Origin: JBCCJA01 sp039045975
GTDB lineage: Bacteria; Planctomycetota; Planctomycetia; Planctomycetales; Planctomycetaceae
Assembly (NCBI GenBank): GCA_039045975.1
Contig: JBCCJA010000014.1
Location: 1 to 64,000, forward strand
Direction: 5' to 3'
DNA length: 64,000 nt
A program made the translations under genes and the position numbers. Position 1 is the stretch's first letter, and every line of letters starts with the position of its first letter. Of the stretch, positions 50,412-58,866 are shown piece after piece. The notes under the pieces are model-generated. The model had not been told where the DNA came from, did not search any database, and was given only the letters and a program-made list of their open reading frames with translations.

Positions 50412-51728
50412 ATGAATCTCCGTCTCGTCCGCCGCATGCTGACCGAGCCCGACCCGCGGCTCGTGCGGACGTTCGTGACGAACTTCGGCTTCGGCGGCCT
50501 GCGGTCGGTGCTCGCCCACCGCCGCCGCCTGAAGCGGGGCAAGGTCTTCCCGCCCTTCCTGTACGTGTCGATCATCAACAGCTGCAACCTGCGGTGTCAG
50601 GGCTGCTGGGTCGACGTCGCGCACGAGCGGTCGACGATCGATATCGACGCCATGAACCGCCTCATCGCCGAAGCGAAGGCGATGGGCAACCGCTTCTTCG
50701 GCCTCGTCGGCGGCGAGCCGTTCATGCACCCGCAGATTTTCGACATCCTCGAACAGAACCGCGACTGCTACTTCCAGATTTTCACCAACGGCCAGTTCAT
50801 CACCGACAAAGTCGCGGCCCGGCTCCGCGAGGTCGGCAACGCCACGCCGCTGATCTCGGTCGAAGGCACGGAGATCATCTCCGACGAACGCCGCGGCCGA
50901 CGGGGCGTGCTCAGCAAGACGCTCAAGGGCATCGAGAACGCCGTCGCGAACCGCCTCATCACCGGCGTCTGCACTTCGGTCTGCCGCACCAATATCGACG
51001 ACCTCGTCACCGATACCTGGGTCGACCGGCTCGTCGAAATGGGCGTCATGTACACGTGGTTCCACGTCTATCGGCCGATGGGCCCGGAACCGAACTTCGA
51101 CCTCGCCCTCACCCGCGACCAGCAGCGACGCATCCGCCAGTTCGTCGTCGACGCCCGCGCGACGAAACCGATCGGCGTCGTCGACGCCTATCACGACGCC
51201 GACGGCAAGGCCCTCTGCCCCGCCGCGACCGGACTGACGCATCACGTCAACCCGTGGGGCGGCGTCGAACCCTGCCCGATCATCCAGTTCGCCACCGAGT
51301 CGATCCACGACAAAGAGACCCGCACCGGCGCCGAAGACCTCCGCCCGCTCCGCGAGAAGGTCATGAACAGCCCGTTCCTGGACGACTTCCGCAAGCTCGC
51401 CCGCGAGACGACCCGCGGCTGCATCGTCCTCGAACGCCCCGACCTGCTGAAGAAACTGACCGAGAAGCACACCGCCCGCGACGAGACCGCCCGCCGCACC
51501 GCCGCCGCCGAACTCGACGCCATGACCCCGCGGACGAGCCAGTACCACCCCGGCGACGAGATCCCCGAACGCAGCTGGGTCTACCGCCTCGCGAAGAAAT
51601 TCGCCTTCAGCGACTTCGGCGTCTACGACGGCCACGACCACTCGCGGACGGCCGCCCCGTTCCTCGAAAACGTCGACCGCCCCGCCACCCCCGCCGAACC
51701 CGACCTGGTCGAATTGAACCTCAACTAG
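50412..51728 (+). CDS. Radical SAM protein
   Basis: About 438 residues from MNLRLVRRML; the frame is open to 50310 and earlier starts are possible. The [4Fe-4S] site is SIINSCNLRCQGCWVDVAHE (CxxxCxxC). GNRFFGLVGGEPFMHPQIFD is the SAM-binding GGEP element. Later Cys (GKALCPAATGLTHH, EPCPIIQF, RGCIVLE) could bind an auxiliary cluster of SPASM-like type. It is likely a maturase or modifying enzyme; the substrate is unknown. The stop codon shares CTAG with the stop of the convergent BASS gene. Confidence 0.85.
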   Translation: MNLRLVRRMLTEPDPRLVRTFVTNFGFGGLRSVLAHRRRLKRGKVFPPFLYVSIINSCNLRCQGCWVDVAHERSTIDIDAMNRLIAEAKAMGNRFFGLVGGEPFMHPQIFDILEQNRDCYFQIFTNGQFITDKVAARLREVGNATPLISVEGTEIISDERRGRRGVLSKTLKGIENAVANRLITGVCTSVCRTNIDDLVTDTWVDRLVEMGVMYTWFHVYRPMGPEPNFDLALTRDQQRRIRQFVVDARATKPIGVVDAYHDADGKALCPAATGLTHHVNPWGGVEPCPIIQFATESIHDKETRTGAEDLRPLREKVMNSPFLDDFRKLARETTRGCIVLERPDLLKKLTEKHTARDETARRTAAAELDAMTPRTSQYHPGDEIPERSWVYRLAKKFAFSDFGVYDGHDHSRTAAPFLENVDRPATPAEPDLVELNLN

Positions 51729-52717
51729 GCGGCGTCCGAGTCGGGCCCTCCGCCCTTCGCCAGCCGCGACGCGATGACCGTGTCGATCGCGAGTTGGCTC
51801 GCGTGCACGAACAGCATCGGGAACGCGACCAACGGCAGGCCCGACGGGTCCGATCCGGTCACCTCCGGCGACGTCGCGAGCAAGATCCCGACCGGCAGCG
51901 TCTTCTGCGACCCGGCGAACGCGACCGCGATCCGCCGCGGACGCGTCGCCCCGCCCGCCAGACGCCACGCCAGGCCGAACGCGACGACGTGCCCCCCAGC
52001 CCCGGCCGCGAGCGTCACTGCGACCGAGCCCCCGTCCGGCAACGCGTCCAACGACGACAGGTACGACCCGGCTTTCACGGCCGAGTAGGCGATCACCGTG
52101 AGGATCGTCACCAGCGCCAGCTGCGACCAGAACGGCTTGCGGGCCCGTGCGACCCGTCCCGCCACGGGGATCGCCCGCACAAGTTGACCCAGCCCCATCG
52201 GCACGACCGCGGTGCAGAACAGACGCGTCGCCAACGCGGCGGCGTCGATCTCGACCGACAAGCCGCACGTCGTCGCCAGCCAGAACGGCGCGACGACGAA
52301 GCACGCCCCGTTCGTCGCCAACGTCGTAAGCAGGCTGACCGCGTCGTCGCCACCCGCCCGCCGTGTCCAGACCGAGGCCGCCGCCAGCGTGCACGGGACG
52401 CTCGCGGCGATCATCAGCCCGACCCGCAGGTCGTCCCGCGCGATCAACGTCGTCAGCGGCCAAGCCGCCAACGGCATCCAGACCGCGTTGACGCCGACCG
52501 CGATCAGCACCGGCAGCGGCCGCGTCACCGCCGCCGCCAGCCGTGACGCGTCGAGGCTGAACGCCATCAGAAACAGTACGACCGCCGTCGAGACGGCCGG
52601 CAGCAGGCCGAGTTCCGGAACCCCGTCCGGACCCAGAAACCGCCCGACCGGCATCCCGATCGCGAGCACGACAACGAGCGCGACAAGGAACCACTCGCGA
52701 CGGACCGCCGCGATCAC
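51725..52717 (-). CDS. Bile acid:sodium symporter-like (BASS) family transporter
   Basis: 330 residues, about nine or ten helices. VLFLMAFSLDASRLAAAVTR and MIAASVPCTLAAASVWTRRA with GGDDAVSLLTTLATN match the family's crossover region, and VAFAGSQKTLPVGILLATSP is the second half. Members carry organic anions with Na+; the substrate is unknown. The start is GTG at 52717, overlapping the lipoprotein stop as GTGA, so the lipoprotein and the transporter are probably made together. Confidence 0.82.
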   Translation of the reverse strand: MIAAVRREWFLVALVVVLAIGMPVGRFLGPDGVPELGLLPAVSTAVVLFLMAFSLDASRLAAAVTRPLPVLIAVGVNAVWMPLAAWPLTTLIARDDLRVGLMIAASVPCTLAAASVWTRRAGGDDAVSLLTTLATNGACFVVAPFWLATTCGLSVEIDAAALATRLFCTAVVPMGLGQLVRAIPVAGRVARARKPFWSQLALVTILTVIAYSAVKAGSYLSSLDALPDGGSVAVTLAAGAGGHVVAFGLAWRLAGGATRPRRIAVAFAGSQKTLPVGILLATSPEVTGSDPSGLPLVAFPMLFVHASQLAIDTVIASRLAKGGGPDSDAA

Positions 52718-54333
52718 GTCGCGTCGCCCGCGTCGATATCAGCCGGGCTGTCGTCAGCGACGTTCTCTTCGGCGACGGTCTCGTCGTCGCGATCGCCGTC
52801 GTCTTCGGCAGATGCCGGCGTCGACCAACGCGTCGCGAGCCAACCCAGTCCCGCGTCGGCTCGTCCGGCCTCGACGAGCGCGACGGCCCGCGTCGCGGCC
52901 TCGGCCGTCAGGCCCGACCGCGCCTCCGCCAACGCCCGCAACGCCTCGGCCGCCGCCGCCCGCGGGCCGCCCGCCTTCGCGTAGGACGCCGCCGTCGAGA
53001 TCACCGCCCGGTCGTTCCCGACCGCGTACTGGCAGACCGCGGTCCAATAGTGCGCGTCGTCCGCGGCGAGCCGATACATCGTCCGCTGATTCGCCGACAG
53101 GTCTTTCGTCGCCCGCAGCGACGTCGCCGACCCGTCGACCCGGACGAGTTGGAACACCTTCGACGCTTCCCGTCCGCGGCCGCGCAACTGGTCGAGGCGT
53201 GCGGCGAGCTGCTCCCGCAGCGGCTCGCCCTCTTCGCCCAGCGGGGCCTCGAACGGGAGCATCGCGATCCTCAGGCCCTGGGCCTGTCGCCCGCCCGCCG
53301 CGTCGAACGCCGCGATGCGACGGTCGGGGTAGTCCCACCGGGTCAGCCCGGCATCGCCGAGGCCGGCCGCCCGGGCCGCGTCGGCAAGCCGTTCGTTCAG
53401 ACCCGGACCGGCCGAGGACGACTCCGGCGGGTCGAACAGGACCGCCGTCACGTCGGGCGGGAGCATGCTCTCGAACGCGTCGATCACCGGCCGCCCGTCG
53501 GCGGCCGTTTCAACCGTCAGCAGCCGCGACGCCCGCAACGAATCGGCGTTCCAACTTTCGTCCGACGTCGCGTCCGCGAACGCGAGCAACGTCGGATCGG
53601 CCAGCACGTCACGGAACGTCACCGGCACGACGTCCTCGGGGACCGCCGCCGCGTCGTCACGACCGGCCGGCACCGCCAACCCGGCCGCCGGGTCGAACAG
53701 GTAGGCCTCGCCGCCGGCGAAAACGGCCACGACGAACGGGCCGCCGCGTTCCGGCGCGGCCACGTCGTCGCCCGGGACGAGCAGCGCGGCTTCGAGCTTC
53801 AGCTGCCGGACGAGGTCGCAGAACAGCCAGGCACGCTCGGCCGCCGTCCCGCGGCCGATCAGCCGGACCTCGAACGTCGTCCGCGGCGTCGCGTCCGATC
53901 CGACGCGTTCGACATGCCGGCAGACGTGTGCGAATAGCTTTCGTAAGCGGTCGACGTCTCCGGGCGTGTCGGCGATCAGCGACTCGACGACCTCCGCGTC
54001 GAGCAGACGGTCCCGCACGTGCCGCGCGTCCGCCGCCGAGAACCGCGTCGTCGAGACGTCACCCGATGTCCCGCCCAGTAGCGACGTGACCGAATCCGAA
54101 CTCTCGGCCCAGCGGTTCAGCTGCCGCACAGTGACGTCGGTCCCGTCGACGAACCCGAGGGTCTCGGCCCGGAGTGCGGACAACAGGGTCGAGACCTCGT
54201 CGGCCTCGGTCCGCTGCGCGGTGACGCCATTGATTTTGCTCTCGTCGATCGGCGGCGGGCTGCAGCCGACGATCTCGAAGCAGACGCAGAGCACCGCCGT
54301 GACGAGGGCGGACTTTCGGAACGGGTTGGTCAT
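52714..54333 (-). CDS. Lipoprotein with transglutaminase-like N-terminal region
   Basis: 539 residues. The signal (SALVTAVLCVCFEIVGCSPP) has lipobox EIVGC. Residues 130-230 resemble a transglutaminase-like core: PRTTFEVRLIGRGTAAERAW leads into LFCDLVRQLKLEAALL with a well-placed Cys, and GGEAYLFDPAAGLAVPA could hold the acidic residue. A His in the right place is not obvious. The last third is helical and Ala-rich (AKAGGPRAAAAEALRALAEA), ending acidic. It may work with the coupled BASS transporter. Confidence 0.62.
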   Translation of the reverse strand: MTNPFRKSALVTAVLCVCFEIVGCSPPPIDESKINGVTAQRTEADEVSTLLSALRAETLGFVDGTDVTVRQLNRWAESSDSVTSLLGGTSGDVSTTRFSAADARHVRDRLLDAEVVESLIADTPGDVDRLRKLFAHVCRHVERVGSDATPRTTFEVRLIGRGTAAERAWLFCDLVRQLKLEAALLVPGDDVAAPERGGPFVVAVFAGGEAYLFDPAAGLAVPAGRDDAAAVPEDVVPVTFRDVLADPTLLAFADATSDESWNADSLRASRLLTVETAADGRPVIDAFESMLPPDVTAVLFDPPESSSAGPGLNERLADAARAAGLGDAGLTRWDYPDRRIAAFDAAGGRQAQGLRIAMLPFEAPLGEEGEPLREQLAARLDQLRGRGREASKVFQLVRVDGSATSLRATKDLSANQRTMYRLAADDAHYWTAVCQYAVGNDRAVISTAASYAKAGGPRAAAAEALRALAEARSGLTAEAATRAVALVEAGRADAGLGWLATRWSTPASAEDDGDRDDETVAEENVADDSPADIDAGDAT

Positions 54334-54394
54334 CGGGGCGACGTCTCGGGGCGAACCGATGTGTTTTACGCGGAGGAGCGGCCCGCACGCACCT

Positions 54395-55252
54395 TTACGG
54401 CCGGGGCGTGAGCTCTCGCAGCGTCCGGCGGATCGCCGTCAGGTCGCGGATCAGCTTCGCGGCGTCCTCCAGCCGCACCTGGTTCGGACCGTCCGAGAGG
54501 GCGTTGTCCGGGGCGGGGTGCGTCTCGCAGAACACGGCGTCGGCTCCGGCCGCGACGGCGGCCCGGGCCAGCGTCGGCACCATCGCGCGGGCCCCACCGG
54601 TCTTAGAGCCGCCCGGACGCTGCACCGAATGCGTCGCGTCGTACACGACCGGAGTGCCGAGGGCCGCCATCGTCGGGATGGCCTGGAAGTCGTTCACCAG
54701 CCGCCCGTACCCGAACGTCGTCCCCCGCTCCGTCACGAGCACCCGCCCGCAGCCGGCCGTGACCGCCTTCGCGACCGGGTACCGCATGTCCTCCGGCGCG
54801 ATGAACTGCGGCTTCTTGATGTTGAGGGTTCGGTCGTACTTCTCGCACGCCTTGGCACAGGCGACGACGAGGTCGGTCTGTCGCGCGAGGAAGGCCGGGA
54901 TCTGCAGCAGGTCGATCACCTCGGCGGCCGGCCCGGCCTGCGACGGCTCGTGGATGTCGGTCGTGACCGGGAACCCGGTCCGCTCTTTCGCGTCCGCCAA
55001 GATCTCCAAACCACGCGACAGCCCCGGCCCGCGGAAGCTGTCGGCCGACGTGCGGTTCGCCTTGTCGAAACTCGCCTTGAAGACGACGCGAGCACCGGTC
55101 TCGTCGGCGATCTCGCGGAGCCGGGCCGACGTCTCGGCGATCAACTCTACTGACTCGATCACGCAGGGGCCGAGGATAAACGTGAGCGGCTCAGCCGGCC
55201 CGACGGCGTGCGGCCCGACGGCGACCGGGGCGGTGACGAGCGATTCAGACAC
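54395..55252 (-). CDS. kdsA: 3-deoxy-8-phosphooctulonate synthase (KDO-8-P synthase)
   Basis: 285 residues from a GTG start. LTFILGPCVIESVELIAETS, VVFKASFDKANRTSADSFRG, FPVTTDIHEPSQAGPAAEVI, IPAFLARQTDLVVACAKA and NIKKPQFIAPEDMRYPV are the KdsA/DAHP-synthase family blocks, and THSVQRPGGSKTGGAR is the KdsA-specific loop. It condenses arabinose-5-phosphate and phosphoenolpyruvate for the Kdo of lipopolysaccharide, evidence for an outer membrane. The next gene on this strand (lipoprotein) begins 61 bases on. Confidence 0.95.
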   Translation of the reverse strand: MSESLVTAPVAVGPHAVGPAEPLTFILGPCVIESVELIAETSARLREIADETGARVVFKASFDKANRTSADSFRGPGLSRGLEILADAKERTGFPVTTDIHEPSQAGPAAEVIDLLQIPAFLARQTDLVVACAKACEKYDRTLNIKKPQFIAPEDMRYPVAKAVTAGCGRVLVTERGTTFGYGRLVNDFQAIPTMAALGTPVVYDATHSVQRPGGSKTGGARAMVPTLARAAVAAGADAVFCETHPAPDNALSDGPNQVRLEDAAKLIRDLTAIRRTLRELTPRP

Positions 55253-55390
55253 GACGACATCCCTGCGTGACGTGCGGCGGACACCTTCCGCCAGTTGTCT
55301 ACCCATGCAGTCTGACCGTTCCAGCCGGCCGCACCAACCGCACGCTCCGACGGACGGAACTGCGTCCGCGCGGCGAGACCGACGGCCACG

Positions 55391-55420
55391 AAAAAAGGCC
55401 CGTCGCATTCGCGACGGGCC
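55391..55420 (-). terminator. Rho-independent terminator after the DUF1559 gene
   Basis: On the minus strand GGCCCGTCGC and GCGACGGGCC form a perfect ten-pair stem around a four-base loop, followed by six T. It lies 29 bases past the DUF1559 stop and separates that gene from kdsA. Confidence 0.88.
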
Positions 55421-55449
55421 TGGCTCACATCACTCGAATCGCGTTCGAC

Positions 55450-56622
55450 TCAGAACTCGCCGAGCACCTGACCGTCACGACGGTCGGCCAAGTCGGCAAA
55501 CGTCTGGACGTTGATGTTCTCGGAGATGAACCGGACCGTCCCGTCGCCGAGGCAGAACTGGGCCCCGCCCGGGTGCAGCGAGCTGTAACCGCTCGCGGCG
55601 ATCCGCGTCGCGTTGGCGGCGCTGTTTTCTGAGTAGTTCAAGTTGATCCGCGGCGTGGTCGTGCCGTCACCGCCGACGATCGCCCGTGCGCAGAAATCGT
55701 TCAGCGTGCCGGTGTTCGTACCGCCGGTCACGGTGCCGTTGTTGTCGCCGATGCCGTTGGTCGAGCCGAAGACATTCGCGGCCCGCGGTTCGACCTTGGC
55801 CCCGCCGCCCGGGAAGTTGAATTCCCAGGCCCGCTCGCCGACGGCGATGGTGTTGCTGGTACCGTCCGAGAGGTCGCGAATCGCGACCCGTGCGAAGGTG
55901 TTATTCGCCGTGCGGAGGGCGTTCACGAACATGCCGGTCGCGTTAACCGGATCGAGGGCTGCCATATCGATGGTCGTCGTGCCGATCACAAAGGCCGCCG
56001 CGGTACCACCGACGAGATCACCAGTCGCGTTGTCGGCAGTGAGGGCCGATGCGACGATATCTGCGGGCGCACCTTGCTCGAAGCCGTCGGTGTTGTTGCC
56101 GACGTAGTTCGACAGCGATGTCGAAACATCGGCGGGTGCGGCTTGATCGCGAATCGTGCGGGCGCCGTCGTCGTTGAGGTCCGGCCCGGCGTCTGAGGGA
56201 CAGCGGAAGCCGTCCATGAGACGCTCCATGCTGCCCTGTTGGGCGACCGTACCGCTTTGCGACGCGGTCACCGCGGCGGCGAGAGAGCCCCGCTTGACGT
56301 CGAGGACTTCATAAAGCTGCGTTTCTTCGAGGAACGGCAAGATCATCGTGCCCCAGCTGAACACGCCGCCACCGGGGGTGCCGTCGACGATCGCGGCACC
56401 GACGGTGCCGTTGTTCTGCGGGTAGCAGGCCCCGGGGAATTGCAGGTAGACGTCGTGGTAGTTGTGCAGCGCGAGTCCGAGCTGCTTGAGGTTGTTCTTA
56501 CAGGCGGTGCGGCGTGCCGCTTCACGGGCCTGCTGCACGGCGGGGAGGAGCAACGCGACGATGATCGCGATGATCGCGATCACGACGAGCAGCTCGATCA
56601 GGGTGAAACCCTTGCGCTTCAT
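55450..56622 (-). CDS. DUF1559 pilin-like protein with prepilin N-terminal methylation signal
   Basis: 390 residues. The leader MKRKGFTLIELLVVIAIIAI is a type IV prepilin/pseudopilin signal (cleavage before Phe, Glu at +5). NNLKQLGLALHNYHDVYLQF after it is the DUF1559 opener, and the C-terminal SLHPGGAQFCLGDGTVRFIS block is its diagnostic end (HPGG...DGSV...). This family is greatly expanded in planctomycetes; members are surface pseudopilins of unknown role. A near-consensus promoter lies 120 bases upstream and a strong terminator follows. Confidence 0.95.
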   Translation of the reverse strand: MKRKGFTLIELLVVIAIIAIIVALLLPAVQQAREAARRTACKNNLKQLGLALHNYHDVYLQFPGACYPQNNGTVGAAIVDGTPGGGVFSWGTMILPFLEETQLYEVLDVKRGSLAAAVTASQSGTVAQQGSMERLMDGFRCPSDAGPDLNDDGARTIRDQAAPADVSTSLSNYVGNNTDGFEQGAPADIVASALTADNATGDLVGGTAAAFVIGTTTIDMAALDPVNATGMFVNALRTANNTFARVAIRDLSDGTSNTIAVGERAWEFNFPGGGAKVEPRAANVFGSTNGIGDNNGTVTGGTNTGTLNDFCARAIVGGDGTTTPRINLNYSENSAANATRIAASGYSSLHPGGAQFCLGDGTVRFISENINVQTFADLADRRDGQVLGEF

Positions 56623-56743
56623 CTGACTCTCCTCAAATCTGGACGGAAAACGTGGTCGACGATGTGCCGAGTGATGCGTAACTGCCGGCCCGTTGAAGGC
56701 GGAGGGAATACTCCCATCGCCGGCTTAGACACATGAAGGACAG

Positions 56744-56772
56744 ATAATGTGTCGGGGCAAATCGACTGTCAA
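56744..56772 (-). promoter_or_regulatory. Sigma70-type promoter of the DUF1559 gene
   Basis: On the minus strand a perfect -35 TTGACA (56772-56767), a 17-base spacer and -10 CATTAT (56749-56744) are seen. Transcription would start near 56736, leaving a leader of about 115 bases before the DUF1559 start codon. Confidence 0.7.
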
Positions 56773-56854
56773 TCGCCTGTTGATGCGTCCAAAAGTCGCA
56801 GGGATCGCCCGTGCGGCCCTGGCGTCGTCGGTCCAGGATCATGGCAGTCCCGGA

Positions 56855-58516
56855 TCAGAGGCTGCCGCTCCGCACGATGCCGTACACCAGCCACAGGCCG
56901 AGAAGGCTTGAGGCTACGAACAGCGGCACCGCGAACCAGATGAACTCGCCGCCGCCGCGGATCACCAGCGACGATGCGACGATCAACGCCGCCATGATCA
57001 GCCCGACGACGATCCGGTTCCCCGTGCGGTCGACCTCGACGATCACCTTTTCGAGCCCCGGGATCTCGACGCGGGTCTCGACGTCCCCGTCGGCGACGCG
57101 GCGGACGGCCCGCGACAGGTCGCCCGGCAAACCCCGCGCGGCCCGCGCGACGCCGAGCGCCTCTTCGGCGACACGGCTCGCGACGCGGTCGGGGCGGTAG
57201 CGGTCGCGGACGACCCGCTCGACGAACGGGCCGAGCCGCTCCGCGAAGTTGAAGCCCGGGTCGATCCGGCGCCCGGTGCCCTCCAACGCGACCGTCGCCC
57301 GGATCAGCAGCGACAGGTCGCCCGGGCAGCGGATCTGATGGCCGGTGAGCACCGCGAGGAAGTCCTCGAGCAGCCTGCCGACGTCGATCCGGTCGAGCGC
57401 GACGCCGTAATAAGCCCCGAGGAAGTCGCGGACGTCGGCCCGGAGTAGCCGTTCGTCGATCTCCGCGAGCGGCTCGCCGATCCGGGTCATCACGGCCGCG
57501 ACCTCGCCGACGTCCTGCCGCGCGATCGCCGCGAAGAGGTCGACGAGCCCGTCGCGGGTCGGCCCGTCGAGATAGCCGACCATCCCGTAATCGAGCAGGC
57601 ACAGAGAGCCGTCGGCCAAGACGCGGATGTTGCCGGGGTGCGGGTCGCCGTGAAAGAAGCCGAGTTCGAAGACCTGTCGCATGAAGCAGTCGGCCCCGGT
57701 CGCGGCGATCTCTCCGGCTGCGACCGGCAGGGTGAGCGATCGGTCGGCCAATTCGGACGGTCCGTGACCTTCGATGAACTCCATCGTCAGAACCGCGGAG
57801 GCCGAGAGGTCAGGGCGGACCCGCGGCACGCGGAAGCCGGGCGTGTCGGCGAACAGCCTGCCGAACTCCTCGATCGTGCGGGCCTCGCGGTCGAAGTCGA
57901 GCTCCCGACGGACCGTCCGCGTGAAGTGCCGCACCAGCCCCCGCGGGTCGAACACCCGCCACTCCGGGACGCGGTACGCGACCAGTTCCGCGAGGTCGTG
58001 CAGCAATTCGAGGTCACGCTCGACCTCGTCGATCGCCTGCGGCCGACGGACTTTGACGGCGACGAGTTCCCCGTCCGACGTGACGGCCCGGTGCACCTGG
58101 GCCAGCGAGCCGGCCCCGAGCGGCTCCGGGTCGAACTCTGCGAAGAGGTCGTCAACGGGTCTGCCGAAGGCCTGCTCGATCTGCCGGACGGCGAGGGCCC
58201 CGTCGAACGGGCTGACGTGCTCGCGCAACAGCGACAGTTCGTCGATCAGTTCGGCCGGGATCACGTCGGGCCGTGTGCTGAGCAGTTGACCGAACTTCAC
58301 CGCCGTCGGCCCGAGCTGTTCGAGGGCGCGGCGGACGCGGGCCCCGGCCGTCAGCCGTTCGACGCCTTCGGCCCGCTCGCCGCGGCGGCGGAACGGGTTC
58401 AGCGGCCGCAGCCGCAGCCGTGATACGAGGTCGCCAAAACCCTCCGCGACGAGAACCTGCACGATCTCCCGCGTGCGGTTCAGATTGCGGATCAGGCGGA
58501 GCGGGCGGGGACGCAT
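56855..58516 (-). CDS. AarF/UbiB/ABC1-family atypical kinase
   Basis: 553 residues. The family KxGQ motif is in GPTAVKFGQLLSTRPDVIPA, the Ala-rich loop in EPLGAGSLAQVHRAVT, the ATP Lys in VAVKVRRPQ, and the catalytic segment in FFHGDPHPGNIRVLADGSLC followed by LLDYGMVGYL. Two helices at the C-terminus (VGLIMAALIVASSLVI and FIWFAVPLFVASSLLGLWLV) anchor it. Related proteins support ubiquinone or other isoprenoid lipid metabolism. No ubi genes are near. Its promoter should lie in the repeat-rich region at right. Confidence 0.92.
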   Translation of the reverse strand: MRPRPLRLIRNLNRTREIVQVLVAEGFGDLVSRLRLRPLNPFRRRGERAEGVERLTAGARVRRALEQLGPTAVKFGQLLSTRPDVIPAELIDELSLLREHVSPFDGALAVRQIEQAFGRPVDDLFAEFDPEPLGAGSLAQVHRAVTSDGELVAVKVRRPQAIDEVERDLELLHDLAELVAYRVPEWRVFDPRGLVRHFTRTVRRELDFDREARTIEEFGRLFADTPGFRVPRVRPDLSASAVLTMEFIEGHGPSELADRSLTLPVAAGEIAATGADCFMRQVFELGFFHGDPHPGNIRVLADGSLCLLDYGMVGYLDGPTRDGLVDLFAAIARQDVGEVAAVMTRIGEPLAEIDERLLRADVRDFLGAYYGVALDRIDVGRLLEDFLAVLTGHQIRCPGDLSLLIRATVALEGTGRRIDPGFNFAERLGPFVERVVRDRYRPDRVASRVAEEALGVARAARGLPGDLSRAVRRVADGDVETRVEIPGLEKVIVEVDRTGNRIVVGLIMAALIVASSLVIRGGGEFIWFAVPLFVASSLLGLWLVYGIVRSGSL

Positions 58517-58866
58517 CGGGGCGGGCGGTAGGTGGTGAGCACTGGACAGCGTGACGGTCGACGCGGCCGATTACGAATTGAGCACGCGGCTAGTTATTCG
58601 CTGCTCACCGTTTCCGAGAAGCGGTCGGGCTCTGTCGAAAGATCGCAGAAGCCCGCGGCGCCAGCCGTGGAGGAGATGGCTTGACCGTCCCTACGTCCTC
58701 CACGGCTGGCGCCGAGGGCTTGTTTTACTCGTGTCTTCAAAAAAGCGAAGCGTTTTAAAACAAAGTGTGACAAGCCCGCGGCGCCAGCCGTGGTTGTAGA
58801 CCTCGGTGTCACACACCCACAGCTCTCGCTGCGGGCTGGTATAAAACCGCGACTCTTCACTCCCGC
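58517..58866. other. 350-base intergenic region with palindromic repeats
   Basis: It separates the AarF gene from the AAA ATPase gene. Apart from the family-B repeats (58648-58794) there is an AT-rich tract around 58733-58768 containing TTTTAAAAC. Short open frames here are translations of the repeats and are not supported as genes. Confidence 0.6.
58648..58794. repeat. Palindromic repeat family B, three copies
   Basis: AAGCCCGCGGCGCCAGCCGTGG-like units lie at 58648-58671 (+), 58697-58722 (inverted) and 58771-58794 (+). The first two form an inverted pair with extended arms (GGAGGA with TCCTCC); the third is a direct copy of the first, also preceded by A and followed by GTGG. GGCGCC sits in the middle of each. 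Confidence 0.82.

Noticed and set aside
50325..52694. 789-codon minus-strand frame antisense to the radical SAM gene
   Set aside because: Composition (Asp/Arg/Gly/Val) is typical of an antisense shadow in high-GC DNA; the plus-strand frame has an intact iron-sulfur motif and the BASS gene explains the rest.
52212..54089. 625-codon plus-strand frame over the lipoprotein region
   Set aside because: Arg/Pro/Thr-rich low complexity, antisense to a gene with a clear lipoprotein signal.
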